Assembly (NCBI GenBank): GCA_963850425.1
Contig: CAWKLF010000001.1
Span: 1,798,001 to 1,862,000, forward strand
From: Gp1-AA133 sp963850425
GTDB taxonomy: Bacteria > Acidobacteriota > Terriglobia > Terriglobales > Acidobacteriaceae
Direction of reading: 5' to 3'
DNA length: 64,000 nt
Shown: in pieces, positions 43,797 to 53,053 of the stretch
How positions within the stretch are numbered: position 1 is the first letter of the stretch
Layout of the letters: each line of letters starts with the position of its first letter
Program-made: the position numbers and the translations under genes
The notes under the pieces: generated by a model
The model's database searches: none
The model's input: only the letters and a program-made list of their open reading frames with translations
Told to the model about the DNA's origin: nothing

Positions 43797-45158
43797 ATGC
43801 GCATTCTGATCGCGGAAGATGATACGGCACTAGCCGGGTTTGTCCGCAAGGGACTAGAGGCGGAGCATTACGCGGTAGATGTGTCCAACGATGGCGAGCA
43901 AGCCCGGGCCCTGGCGACGGAACTCGACTACGACCTGGTAGTCCTCGATCTAAATCTTCCACGGCTGGATGGGGTCAGCATTCTGCGGCGGGTACGCGCT
44001 GAAAAGCCCAATCTTCCGATTCTGGTGCTGACGGCTCGCGGGCGCGTTGACGACCGGGTGCTTTGCCTAGACGCGGGAGCCGACGACTATGTCATTAAGC
44101 CATTTTCGTTCTCCGAGCTATCGGCGCGGATTCGGGCTCTTCTGCGAAGAAGCCGGTTGCCCTCCGAGTCGGTGCTAAGAGTCGAGGACTTGAAATTGGA
44201 CCGCATCGAACGGCGCGTGACGCGTGGCACTCGAATGATCGAACTTACTTCCAAGGAATTTGCGCTTTTGGAGTATCTGATGCGAAATGCGGGCCGGCGC
44301 GTGACGCGCGCCATGATCATCGAACACGTGTGGGATCTTTCCTTCGACAGCGCGACCAATCTCGTGGACGTATACGTAGCTTACTTGCGGGTGGTGTTTG
44401 AGGCGGCATTGGTATCCGCCGAGCATCTTACCTATCGAGACTATCTGCGGCGTCTTCCAGAAGTGACTTACATGTGCTCCTGCAAGCTGGTGCCGATGGA
44501 TGTAACGGCGCTCCTGCAACTGGATTTGTCAATCGCGTTTCCGTTGATTGACCTGCTTTTGGGAGGCGAAGGCAAAGGCACTCTGGAGCCACGCGAGGTT
44601 ACCGAAATCGAGGAGCAGATTCTGGAAAGTGTTGTCCAGATTTTCTGCCGCGAGATGGGTGTAGCCTGGCAAGCCCTGGGGCTTGAGTTTCACTTCGACC
44701 GCCGCCAGCAACCCGCCAACGCGTTGCGCCTGATGCCTCCCGACGACAAGACCTTGGCCTTGAGCTTCAGCATCAACATGCTGGAAACTCGCGGGACTCT
44801 GCAGATTGCTGTCCCCGCTACGGTGTCGACCGCGCTTCTGCGAAAAATGTCGGCGGACTGGGCGTATCGCAAACCTCAAGGACCGGCCGAATCAAAAGAG
44901 CAGGTCAAGGCGCGCATCCTGCATTGTCCCTTCCCGATCGAGTTGGATGTGCTTGGAATCCGGATACCGGCGGAGGAATTGGTGAACATCAAACCTCGGA
45001 CCTTGTTGGTGCTTCGGCACGCGGTAAATTCTCCCGCCACCCTTCTGGTGGGCGAACAACCCATGTTTCAGGCGGCGGTCATGCGCCATGAGCGAAAGCG
45101 CGTGGCGCGGTTGATCGGCACTTATCCAAAAACACGAATCGCCGGGAAGGAGGCGTAA
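43797..45158 (+). CDS. OmpR-type response regulator fused in frame to FliM
   Basis: 453 residues of unusual structure. Residues 1-120 are a receiver with acceptor Asp51 (VVLDLNLPRLDG). Residues about 130-198 are the start of a PhoB-type winged helix (RVTRGTRMIELTSKEFALLEYL, TNLVDVYVAYLR). There the wing that should follow is lacking. Instead the sequence runs straight into FliM (VVFEAALVSAEHLTYRDYL, SCKLVPMDVTALLQLDLSIAFPLIDLLLGGEGKG), through the middle domain to a SpoA-like end (about 380-450). FliM's own N-terminal about 80 residues (the CheY-binding peptide) are replaced. The junction, at about 44379-44390, encodes AYLR, a tetrapeptide natural to both parents. Whether it is a real fusion is discussed in findings. 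Confidence 0.85.
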   Translation: MRILIAEDDTALAGFVRKGLEAEHYAVDVSNDGEQARALATELDYDLVVLDLNLPRLDGVSILRRVRAEKPNLPILVLTARGRVDDRVLCLDAGADDYVIKPFSFSELSARIRALLRRSRLPSESVLRVEDLKLDRIERRVTRGTRMIELTSKEFALLEYLMRNAGRRVTRAMIIEHVWDLSFDSATNLVDVYVAYLRVVFEAALVSAEHLTYRDYLRRLPEVTYMCSCKLVPMDVTALLQLDLSIAFPLIDLLLGGEGKGTLEPREVTEIEEQILESVVQIFCREMGVAWQALGLEFHFDRRQQPANALRLMPPDDKTLALSFSINMLETRGTLQIAVPATVSTALLRKMSADWAYRKPQGPAESKEQVKARILHCPFPIELDVLGIRIPAEELVNIKPRTLLVLRHAVNSPATLLVGEQPMFQAAVMRHERKRVARLIGTYPKTRIAGKEA

Positions 45159-45961
45159 TGAGCGCGGCTGCAACTCCCGCTTTGGCGCCGGAACTGGAAA
45201 GCTATGCCCGTGCATGGGCCAAGAGCATGGCCGCAGCACGGCAATCGATTTCTGCAGTCACTTGCGAGGTGTCCGCGCAAGCACCTTCCCATGCACCGGC
45301 GGTAGCGGAGGGCGATATCTGGATGGCGGCCACCTCTTCTGAAGAATCGTCGGGGGTGGTGGCCTTTCGGATGGATCGGGCAGGGGCTCGCCGACTTGCG
45401 CAACCCGCGGTGAGCGAGAAGGCAGAGGCTGTCGAAGAACTTAGCGGGGACACCAAGGCGGCCTTGCTCGACTGGATGCGCCGGGCCGCTTCTGCCCTTC
45501 CGGCATACCGGCAGAGCCGACCCGACGAACAGCTCCAAGTCGATTTTGCTGACTCCCCTCTCGACAACCCGGCCGCAACTTTCTGGTTACTGATCGAGAC
45601 CGGCGATGCGAATTCGATTGTTGTAGAGGTTCGGATGGACGGCAAGCGTGTCCTTAGCCTTCAGGCAATAAAGACCATGCCGGTTGCTCCGACACCATCC
45701 CCGGCAGAATTGGCCACCAGCAAGATGGGCATGTTAATGGATGTCGAACTGGTGGTGAAGGTGCGGTTTGGCGGACGGCGCATGCTGCTGAAAGACATTC
45801 TCGATTTGTGCGCCGGCAGCGTCGTGGAACTGGATCAAGAGGTGCAGGAGCCGGTCGATCTGCTGTTGGACGGGAAGTTGATCGCGCGCGGCGAGGTGGT
45901 CGTTGTGGACGGCAACTACGGATTGAGAATTGCTGAGGTTTTGTCGAGTGCAGGAAACTGA
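45158..45961 (+). CDS. FliN-like SpoA-domain protein
   Basis: 267 residues; the ATG overlaps the TAA of the FliM-like gene (TAATG) and follows GGAGG. The first 180 residues are unlike FliN and vary in composition, resembling the FliY or FliM-like N-terminal extension. The last 80 are a clear FliN/SpoA domain: MLMDVELVVKVRFGGRRMLLKDILDLCAGSVVELDQ, LLLDGKLIARGEVVVVDGNYGLRI. FliN forms the C-ring of the flagellar motor with FliM. No other flagellar genes are in this window. Confidence 0.85.
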   Translation: MSAAATPALAPELESYARAWAKSMAAARQSISAVTCEVSAQAPSHAPAVAEGDIWMAATSSEESSGVVAFRMDRAGARRLAQPAVSEKAEAVEELSGDTKAALLDWMRRAASALPAYRQSRPDEQLQVDFADSPLDNPAATFWLLIETGDANSIVVEVRMDGKRVLSLQAIKTMPVAPTPSPAELATSKMGMLMDVELVVKVRFGGRRMLLKDILDLCAGSVVELDQEVQEPVDLLLDGKLIARGEVVVVDGNYGLRIAEVLSSAGN

Positions 45962-46853
45962 AGCAGGTCGGGGGCTGGGGGAGTGGTCGCGGAATTGGAC
46001 GGGCACTGTCGGACGCAGAATTTTTCCACCCCGCTGCGCTCGAGCCGACTGCGTGCCGCGCTCGTTCATCTGGCGCCGAACTCCGATGATCCAGATGGAC
46101 GGCAGATGGTTGTGCTCGGCACGATGCGTCGAGGCGGAGGTGCGTGCCACCTTTGAGCACATGAGTATTCCGAAGGAGCCGTTCGCGGGCCACCGTGTGC
46201 CCCTTGGGCTCCTGATGCTGGCCCGTGGTTTTTTAAGCGAAGAACAATTGCAGGCAGTTTTGGCGGCTCAACGGCAGGCTGGTCATGGAAAAATCGGGTC
46301 TTGGGCACAGAGGCTCAACTTTGCGACGGAACGCCAAGTTTTGACCGCGCTCAGCTTGCAGTGGTCGTGCCCCGTTTTGGCCCTGCAAACGCCGCCAGAC
46401 TTTCATTGCATGGAAATGATTCCCTGGAGGTTGTTGCAGTCTCTCCGCATGATGCCGGTACGCTTCATTCGATCGACGCGTCTTCTTTATATGGCGTTGT
46501 GCGAGGGCATTGACCACGGCGCACTCCTGGCGATCGAACAGCTGCTTCGCTGCCACGTTGTGCCTTGCCTGGTCAGCGATCATGCGATGGATGGTTGGAT
46601 CGATAGGAAATCGTCCTGGACGGCACCAGGGGTGCAGGTTTTCAACCAAACGTCAGGCGCGGCGGAAATGGCTCGGATCACAGCAAGCTATGCGGGCCGT
46701 CTGTGCGCCCATCAGATCCAAATCGTTCGATGCGGGCACTACGGTTGGGTGCGACTGACGGCGGGGGCGAAGGATTCTGATCTGCTCTTTGATCTTGGAT
46801 GCTTGCATCATGATCGACTTACTGAGGGGATGGAGTGGAGCGCGGTGGGGTGA
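45948..46853 (+). CDS. Zinc-ribbon and MshEN (GspE N-terminal)-like protein
   Basis: About 301 residues from GTG 45948, which overlaps the FliN-like gene's end; a TTG at 45930 is an alternative. The N-terminal part has two Cys pairs with spacing typical of a zinc-ribbon (CARADC and LCSARC). Then comes an MshEN/GspE-N-like helical domain (LGLLMLARGFLSEEQLQAVLAAQRQ, LGSWAQRLNFATERQVLTALSLQW, CPVL). MshEN domains bind cyclic di-GMP in pilus or secretion ATPases, but no ATPase domain is present. The rest is unassigned. It probably acts with the FliM/FliN-like pair. Confidence 0.7.
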   Translation: MQETEAGRGLGEWSRNWTGTVGRRIFPPRCARADCVPRSFIWRRTPMIQMDGRWLCSARCVEAEVRATFEHMSIPKEPFAGHRVPLGLLMLARGFLSEEQLQAVLAAQRQAGHGKIGSWAQRLNFATERQVLTALSLQWSCPVLALQTPPDFHCMEMIPWRLLQSLRMMPVRFIRSTRLLYMALCEGIDHGALLAIEQLLRCHVVPCLVSDHAMDGWIDRKSSWTAPGVQVFNQTSGAAEMARITASYAGRLCAHQIQIVRCGHYGWVRLTAGAKDSDLLFDLGCLHHDRLTEGMEWSAVG

Positions 46854-46880
46854 TAGGTGTTTCGGTCAACCCTGGGAAGT

Positions 46881-47741
46881 TTACTGATCAATACGTGCCA
46901 ACTCGCGGCGATACAAAGGATTGCGGGGAAATTCATCGGCCAGTCCACTAAGTAAGGATCGGGCTTGGCCGCGGTCGTGGTCCCGCAGCGCCGCTACCGC
47001 CAACAGCAAGCGGGCGTAGGGAGCCAGATAGCGACCGCGCTGTGCCGTCAAACGCAACTTCGCCAAACCTTCTTCTTTATCTGTGCGCGCCCCGGTCAGG
47101 CGGAGAATCCAGCGAACCGGAGCCGAATTGACGCTGAGCAGGTAATTCTCAACGCCAATCGCGAGATAGGCGTCGTAATACGAAGGATCTTGCGATAGCA
47201 GTTTCTCGGCGAGCGCCCGGGAATTCTTGATAGTGGTGAGGGCAGCGAGATTCCGCTTTTCCACGAGTGCCAAGTAGTCGCCACGCAGACCACCCACCAT
47301 CACCTTCGCAAAGATTGCCGAGTGATCGCCTGGTGAACGCTCGAGCGCGCGATTCGCAGCTTGCTCGCCACGCTGAAGCTCATTTTCGAAGGCATTTCGG
47401 ACTTTTACGTCGGGCGCGAATGACTTTCTGTGCTCGAATCTCGCGTTGTCGATAAAAAGTTCCGACTCAAGAATGTGCATGCGGTCAAATTCCGCAAACA
47501 AATAAGCAGCTGCATTCGAGACTGGACCAAGCGGGTCTTCCGGATGGGCATGCTCCCACGCAGTAAAGGTCTGATGAGCCGCGTCGAAATCCAAGTTGTA
47601 CATCTGACGATAGCCGGCTTCCAGACTTGCAGGTTCCAAGCTCGTTGCCGCGATTGCCACCCCGGAGAATGAAAGAACGCCCAATACGAAAGTAATCAGA
47701 AAAGAAACAAGGTGCCGGGATTTCAAGGTTAGCGCGGTCAC
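46881..47741 (-). CDS. Secreted TPR-like protein
   Basis: 286 residues, starting at GTG 47741. A signal peptide ends near AIAAT. The mature part is all-helical: YNLDFDAAHQTFTAWEHAHPEDP, then many 30-40-residue helical hairpins, ending AALRDHDRGQARSLLSGLADEFPRNPLYRRELARI, which is TPR-like. Such periplasmic TPR proteins often scaffold envelope complexes. Unlinked in strand to the genes on both sides. Confidence 0.75.
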   Translation of the reverse strand: MTALTLKSRHLVSFLITFVLGVLSFSGVAIAATSLEPASLEAGYRQMYNLDFDAAHQTFTAWEHAHPEDPLGPVSNAAAYLFAEFDRMHILESELFIDNARFEHRKSFAPDVKVRNAFENELQRGEQAANRALERSPGDHSAIFAKVMVGGLRGDYLALVEKRNLAALTTIKNSRALAEKLLSQDPSYYDAYLAIGVENYLLSVNSAPVRWILRLTGARTDKEEGLAKLRLTAQRGRYLAPYARLLLAVAALRDHDRGQARSLLSGLADEFPRNPLYRRELARIDQ

Positions 47742-49064
47742 GAGGGGGAACCGTCCGCAAAAAGTGTTTGGCCTTCAGGCTCACCTGACAGCATGAAGCA
47801 AGGGCCGCACAGATGCAACATGTACTTATGATTCAAAGACCGCCGCGACTGTTGCAAAGAGACGAAACTTTTACAGCGTCGGGCGCGAGCGCCAATCCCT
47901 TCCGTACTTTAGGCAGGTACGCGACTCGCTGTGGACGGCACTCCGGGCGCCCAATCGACGCCCAGCGCGTGCAATATCAGGCGATCGCTAAGTTGCATTA
48001 GCCCTGGTCTACCACAATCTTGTAGGCATAAAAAACATGTGGATGCAGGTGATGCACCGACTTCGTAACGAATCACCAAGCGTAATGCTCGCGGCTGAGC
48101 CTTGGCATGATGATGGTTGCTGTGAAAGATGGAAGCATCAAAAATCCTAAGAGGAAGGTGCTTGGTCCTATCGCCGCTCTTGGGAAATTAAGTCCCTTCT
48201 AGCTGACTTGTGACGAAAGAAAGTACACAGATGTGTCGAAGATCACATTCTGCGTGATCCCCATGGCCACAATTTCCACGGCTCAAGAGTAGTTCGAAGG
48301 GGATGAAATGGTTTGCCTCCCAAATCGCAAAAGTATTCACAATCTGGAGCAGACAAACTCAAAGTGATCCAGTTTGAAAAGAATCTTCATACGTTGAGTT
48401 ACAAAGAAATGACGGATGTGTGACAACAAACCGATTCGTCGGGAGTAATGTTTTGACTATGATGAACGACCGAACAGCCCGAAACAACGCTCCAGAAGCG
48501 GGTTTCGTGCCAAGGGGGAGGGAAGATCATCAACGCAAGCCGGGCGGAATTGTAAAGTGAAGTTTTACAGAACATCCTCCGTTTTGATGGCTCGTATCCG
48601 AAGAATCTGCGCTATGTTAACAGCGTCAAGGATGTCCCCCGACCAACGAAGACGGTAGTTCTTGAAAAGACCCTGAGTAGAAAGACCCTAAAGCGGAAAC
48701 CCCCAGTTCCGTAAGCAGCACAATAAAACCCAGGCCCCTGGAAAAGTGCTCCTGATAGGTTCGGCGGATGCGCTCGATCGCGTAAGCCGCTACTGCTCCG
48801 GGAAAAACAACGCTCGCTGAATCGCCAGGCGGCTGATCTCGTACGCGAAATCGGTTCCTCCGGGCTGTCCCCCTGAAGTGGGTGACGAACAAAGATTGCT
48901 GCAGGCGATCGAGGTGAGGTGTGTGCCGTAAAGCGGTACGTGCTTCGTTTCCGGTCACTGTGACTGCCTTTGCTCGAGGGTCCTTATGCAGGGAGTTCAA
49001 AGGCCGAGTGTTCCCTCGTGAGCGAACTCTATTGGAAGAGTGCTTGCGAAAGAGGAGACCGTAA
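47742..49064. other. Long stretch without a confident gene
   Basis: About 1.3 kb. A minus-strand frame at 48626-49000 (124 codons, including RRTYQEHFSRGLGFIVLLTELGVS) and an opposite plus-strand frame near 48560-48720 (FDGSYPKNLRYVNSVKDVPRP) look faintly coding but neither matches a family I know. Several short inverted repeats are present, for example GATCAC-N7-GTGATC at 48241-48259. It may be decayed sequence next to the frameshifted genes that follow. Confidence 0.4.
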
Positions 49065-49558
49065 ATGAAGAAGCAATCAGCGTTGGTAGTGACCGTGGTG
49101 CTGTGCGTGGGGTTGGGGCTGGTGGTGGTAGCCAGTCATGGGATGCGTGGCGCGCTTAATCGTCAAACAAGCGGACGCTGCATTTCGGGACGGCGCATAC
49201 CAGGCGAAGATCGACGTCGATCGCGGGCGAAAGGCGCATGTTTCCAGCGGACGCTGGAGCACGGACCAGGACCGCGCGTCGTTCATTCTCGGTTACGAAG
49301 AGGGCTACAAGGCTCTTACGGAAGCGAAATCGGGAAAGACAGAAGCTTCAGCCGCTGAAGTCGCGGGTTATCGCGACGGCGTGTCCGATGGAGCTCGTCA
49401 TCGCCGGGCATGCGCAGCCATTTCAGTTAGGCAAGACAGAAAATTACCTGCGTCCGGAGAGCGGCGCAGGTTATCGCGATGCGTATTCCAACGGCTACCA
49501 AGAAGGCTATTACGTGCCGCAGGAAAGCGCAGAGCTTAAGACGATCAGCCAGAACTAG
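49065..49558 (+). pseudogene. Small secreted protein, two frameshifts
   Basis: A signal peptide (MKKQSALVVTVVLCVGLGLVVVAS) opens one frame at 49065. The body continues in the next frame from about 49150 (QADAAFRDGAYQAK, SSGRWSTDQDRASFILGYEEGYKAL) and the end in the third frame after about 49420 (LGKTENYLRPESGAGYRDAYSNGYQEGYY). Joined, these give one plausible secreted protein of about 160 residues with repeated Y-R-D-G/A-Y motifs. Two single-base indels are needed. I cannot tell decay from sequencing error. Confidence 0.6.
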
Positions 49559-49667
49559 CAGCGGCCAGAAGGCCGTCCCAGAGTTCTCTTAATCGCAGCC
49601 GTCATGGCTGCTTCAATTACGGGGCGCGGATCTAAAGAGGTCCATGCCGGTGGAGGAGTGTTTTCAT

Positions 49668-50424
49668 ATGAAGATGCAACGTAAGTTTCAAATGATCACG
49701 GGCCTGTCGGTTTTGCTGGCAGGCAGCACAAGTCTTCTAGCCGCCAGTGGTGCGGCGGGTGCCGCGAATCCTGCGCCTTCCGGGTCAGGTGCATCGGTTG
49801 TAGGTAAAGTGAAGTTTACGGGCCAGGTTCCGCAAGCCGCAAAGCTAAGCATGAACGCGGACCCTAGCTGTGCAAAGCTTCACTCGGGTCCAGCGATGAG
49901 CCAGGATTTTGTTACCGGGAATGACAATAGCCTGGGCAACGTTATTGTGTTTATCTCTGATGGGCTGGCCGGACGGAGATTTGATGTGCCCGCGGAGGCG
50001 GTCACATTTGAGCAGAAGGGTTGTGAATATGCGCCCGCACGTCGTTGCCCTGCGCGCGAACCAGAAGTTGAAAATGGTAAACAGCGACAACACGACGCAC
50101 AATATCCACCCGCTGCCCGCAAACAATCGCGAATGGAACAAAGCGGAACCGGCCGGCATGACGATGGAGGAAAGCTTCCCGCGCGAAGAGATCGCCATCC
50201 CAGTAAAGTGCAACGTGCATCCGTGGATGAAGAGCTATGTTGCCGTTTTCAAGCATCCATTTTTCGCGGTCACAGGCAAAGATGGAAGCTTCCAACTGCC
50301 GAATCTGCCACCAGGAGAGTACACCATCGAAGCGTGGCACGAGAAGCTAGGGACCATGACGCAAAAGATCACGGTCGTTGCGGGCGAGACCAAGGCTTTG
50401 GATTTCACTTTCAAAGCTCACTAG
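49668..50424 (+). pseudogene. Cupredoxin with C-terminal regulatory-like domain, frameshifted
   Basis: The ATG at 49668 follows GGAGGAG. A signal peptide ends near ASGAAGA. The first frame runs through GKVKFTGQVPQA and NVIVFISDGL to QKGCEY at about 50030, then loses sense. One base less restores RPHVVALRANQKLKMVNSDN in the next frame. The restored part has type-1 copper ligands His (THNIHPL) and Cys-His-Met (KCNVHPWM), then a carboxypeptidase-regulatory-like strand set (FQLPNLPPGEYTIEAWHEKLG) to the TAG at 50424. A blue-copper electron carrier in the periplasm is the likely role if translated. Confidence 0.7.
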
Positions 50425-50505
50425 GCACGACATTGCGGCGGCGCTTCCTCCAGGGACGCGGCCGTACACCAACGTGCGTGTTTTCAAAATTGCAGGGAGG
50501 ATTGC

Positions 50506-51897
50506 ATGCGACTTCGTCCCGGGATCCAGCGGAAGACGATTGGATTGTTTTCGAAATCTTTCTTGATACTCACCCTGTTTCTTGCATCTTTTGTCAGTCT
50601 CACAAGCCAGCCGGGATACGCCATCCCGGCTTTTGCTCGAAAGTATGGATTGCCGTGCTCGGCATGCCACATCGGATGGCCCCTTCTAAATAATTTTGGA
50701 ATTCAGTTCAAAGACAACGGCTATCAGCTCGGGAATGACAAAGACTCTCCGATCTATCAGAACAATGGCTATTTCCCGATTACCTTCCGGATTACTCCGC
50801 AATGTCACTTGGAAAACACGAACAAGGTGCTAATCGATCAGACAGGTACTGAGCAGAGCGTGACGACTCATGGTTTTGACTTGTCTGGTCTCGACATCTG
50901 GACTGCGGGAACTTTGTCCAAAAACATTTCATTCCAGGTCTTGCCATCGATGGAAGAAGGCGACGGGTTCCATTTCGAATCAGCTTGGGTGCGGTTTGAC
51001 AACCTGCTGCACTCCCCTGGCTGAACGTGAAGATCGGTAAATTTGAACTGGACAACATGCTTTCCGAGAAGCGCTTTCTGACCTTGTCCGGCGTGGGCGG
51101 AGATGGTTCAACTACCACTTCCTGCCGCAGGGGGACGGCAATGGATTCGGCGGCATTGGCGACAATCAGACTGGGTATCGAACTCGCTGGCCACAACCAG
51201 AACAGCTATACCCGATATTCCATTGCGCTGTTAAGCAGCGTAGATGGAAATCCCGGCCTAACGACGACCGTTGCAGGAGAACCCAGCCCCAACACGGCCC
51301 GAACGTACGATGTTGCCTATCAACGTTAACCAAGGATTCGCGGTCAAAGGCCTTGGAGTGCAGCGCATCGGCGCTTACGCATATATAGGACAGAATCCGA
51401 CTTACTATTTGACGAGCGATGGCACACCTGTGCAGGCGAAAGGTAATCGCAGTTTTTCCCGCGTCGGGGCGTTTGGCTGGTGGTTCTTCAAGGATCTCGA
51501 CGTCGAAACCTTCTACATGCATGGCCAGGATAACGTCTATCTTGGAAACGGAATTGCGGTCAATGATCCCAATGGGTTACCGCCAGGTGCCGTCGGACCT
51601 ACTTGGAATGGCGGTTTTGTCGAGGCACACTACACGGTGAATCCGCAGTTCATCTTGACGGGAAGATACGAAACGGTGCGCATGTCGCGGCAGGCGAATC
51701 CTGATCTGGCGGCAACGCCGAGTCTCGGAAACGTCGACTCCTTCACGATCGGATACCGCTGGTATCCCATCATGTTGAGCCGCGCCGGGCTCGCGATGCA
51801 TAACGAATACTCGCAATCGAAGATGGGAAATCTGGCTCCTTCCGGTACCGACCTTATCAATCGCAGCTTGATGCTTGGTTTTGATTTCGATTACTGA
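50506..51897 (+). pseudogene. Porin-like outer-membrane protein with one CxxCH, several frameshifts
   Basis: The first frame (50506-51024) has a signal peptide, then a haem motif (PCSACH) right after ARKYGL. The next blocks are FGIQFKDNGYQL, PITFRITPQ, LDIWTAGTLSKNISFQVLP and FESAWVRFDNLL. Sense then jumps frames at about 51010 (WLNVKIGKFELDNM), twice at about 51110-51170, and at about 51318 (NVNQGFAVKGLGVQRIGAYAYIG), ending GYRWYP and LMLGFDFDY. Read across the breaks it is a roughly 455-residue outer-membrane barrel bearing one haem, a type often next to cytochrome c genes. At least four indels are required. Confidence 0.7.
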
Positions 51898-51969
51898 GCG
51901 TGTGCGCAGTTTAAGTCCGAGTACCTGGGTCCAAGTCCACGGATTCGATCCTGAAACGGTGAAACTTCT

Positions 51970-52809
51970 ATGAGCATGGTCTCGAAGCGGTATCTAGGCA
52001 GCATCGTTCTGGCTCTGGCGGTTGCAATACCTTCCATGGCGCAGGAGGCTCATGTCGGGGACCTGACGGGCCACGCGGCGAATGGCAAGAAACTGTACCG
52101 TCGGTACTGCGTAGGTTGCCACGGACCACAGGGCGACGGCAACGGCGACAATGCACCATGGATTGATCCAAAGCCCAGAGACTTTGTTGGCGCAACATTT
52201 AAGTGCCGTTCCACGCCGACCGGCACCCTGCCGACTGACGAAGATCTCTACAACTCCATCTCGCGCGGCTTTACCAATTCCAACATGCCGCATTGGGACG
52301 CGCTTCCTGCTCAGAACCGAATCGACCTGGTTGCCTACATCAAGACATTCTCGCCGCGGTGGCAAAGCGAGAAAGCAGGCGAGCCGATCAAGGTACCCAC
52401 CGAACCAGCTATCAGCGAGCAGAGCATTGCACACGGAGGGGAACTTTTCCAGAAGATGGAATGCTGGAAATGCCACGGGCAGCAAGGACGCGGGGACGGT
52501 CCCTCCGCTCCGACCCTGACCGATAGCAAGGATCAGCCGATTCGACCGTATAACTTTGCCGACTCGGGCAACGACTCCCGCTTCAAGTGCGGCACGACGA
52601 ATCAGGATCTCTACCGGATCTTCATGACCGGTGTGGACGGGACGCCCATGCCTTCGTTTGCCGATGTAATTCAGCCCAATGATGCATGGGACCTGGTGCA
52701 CTATTTGCGGACCTTGCAAACGAGGCGACGCAGTGCAGAGAATGACTTGGCAAAAAAGTCGGTGACAAAAGCGCCGACACCACAAAAGCCGGCGGGCAGT
52801 GGGTACTAA
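51970..52809 (+). CDS. Dihaem cytochrome c
   Basis: 279 residues with a signal peptide ending near PSMAQ. Two class-I cytochrome c domains: CVGCH at residues 47-51 (GKKLYRRYCVGCHG) and CWKCH at 165-169 (GELFQKMECWKCHG). Likely axial Met ligands are in NSNMPHW and GTPMPSF, the usual place for each domain. It should be a periplasmic electron carrier or dehydrogenase partner. It follows the cupredoxin and haem-porin remnants by 73 bp in the same direction, forming the first part of the electron-transfer island. Confidence 0.9.
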   Translation: MSMVSKRYLGSIVLALAVAIPSMAQEAHVGDLTGHAANGKKLYRRYCVGCHGPQGDGNGDNAPWIDPKPRDFVGATFKCRSTPTGTLPTDEDLYNSISRGFTNSNMPHWDALPAQNRIDLVAYIKTFSPRWQSEKAGEPIKVPTEPAISEQSIAHGGELFQKMECWKCHGQQGRGDGPSAPTLTDSKDQPIRPYNFADSGNDSRFKCGTTNQDLYRIFMTGVDGTPMPSFADVIQPNDAWDLVHYLRTLQTRRRSAENDLAKKSVTKAPTPQKPAGSGY

Positions 52810-53053
52810 GGTCAGCAAAGGCTGTCACGGTAACGATAAAAAGGATTGATCCTGTGAGCACAAAAGCCTACTGGGGACGAGTCTCCCTCACCTCCCCGAG
52901 TTGTGCCGGCATCGGTGCAACGGGTCCTAAGTGCATAAGCCAGAGCAACTAGGCCGTCCTGGCCGCAAGTTGGGTATTCCCTCACTCTCTCCGCTTGGCC
53001 CCGAAATTGCTCTATCGCGTACTGGCCGTTGAAGTAAGCTAGTATCCGAGCGT

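Noticed and set aside
48241..48259. GATCAC-N7-GTGATC palindrome resembling a CRP-type site
   Set aside because: Located far from any clear gene start, and such palindromes arise often by chance.
48626..49000. Minus-strand frame of 124 codons
   Set aside because: No family match or ribosome site that I can see; left as part of the gene-poor gap.
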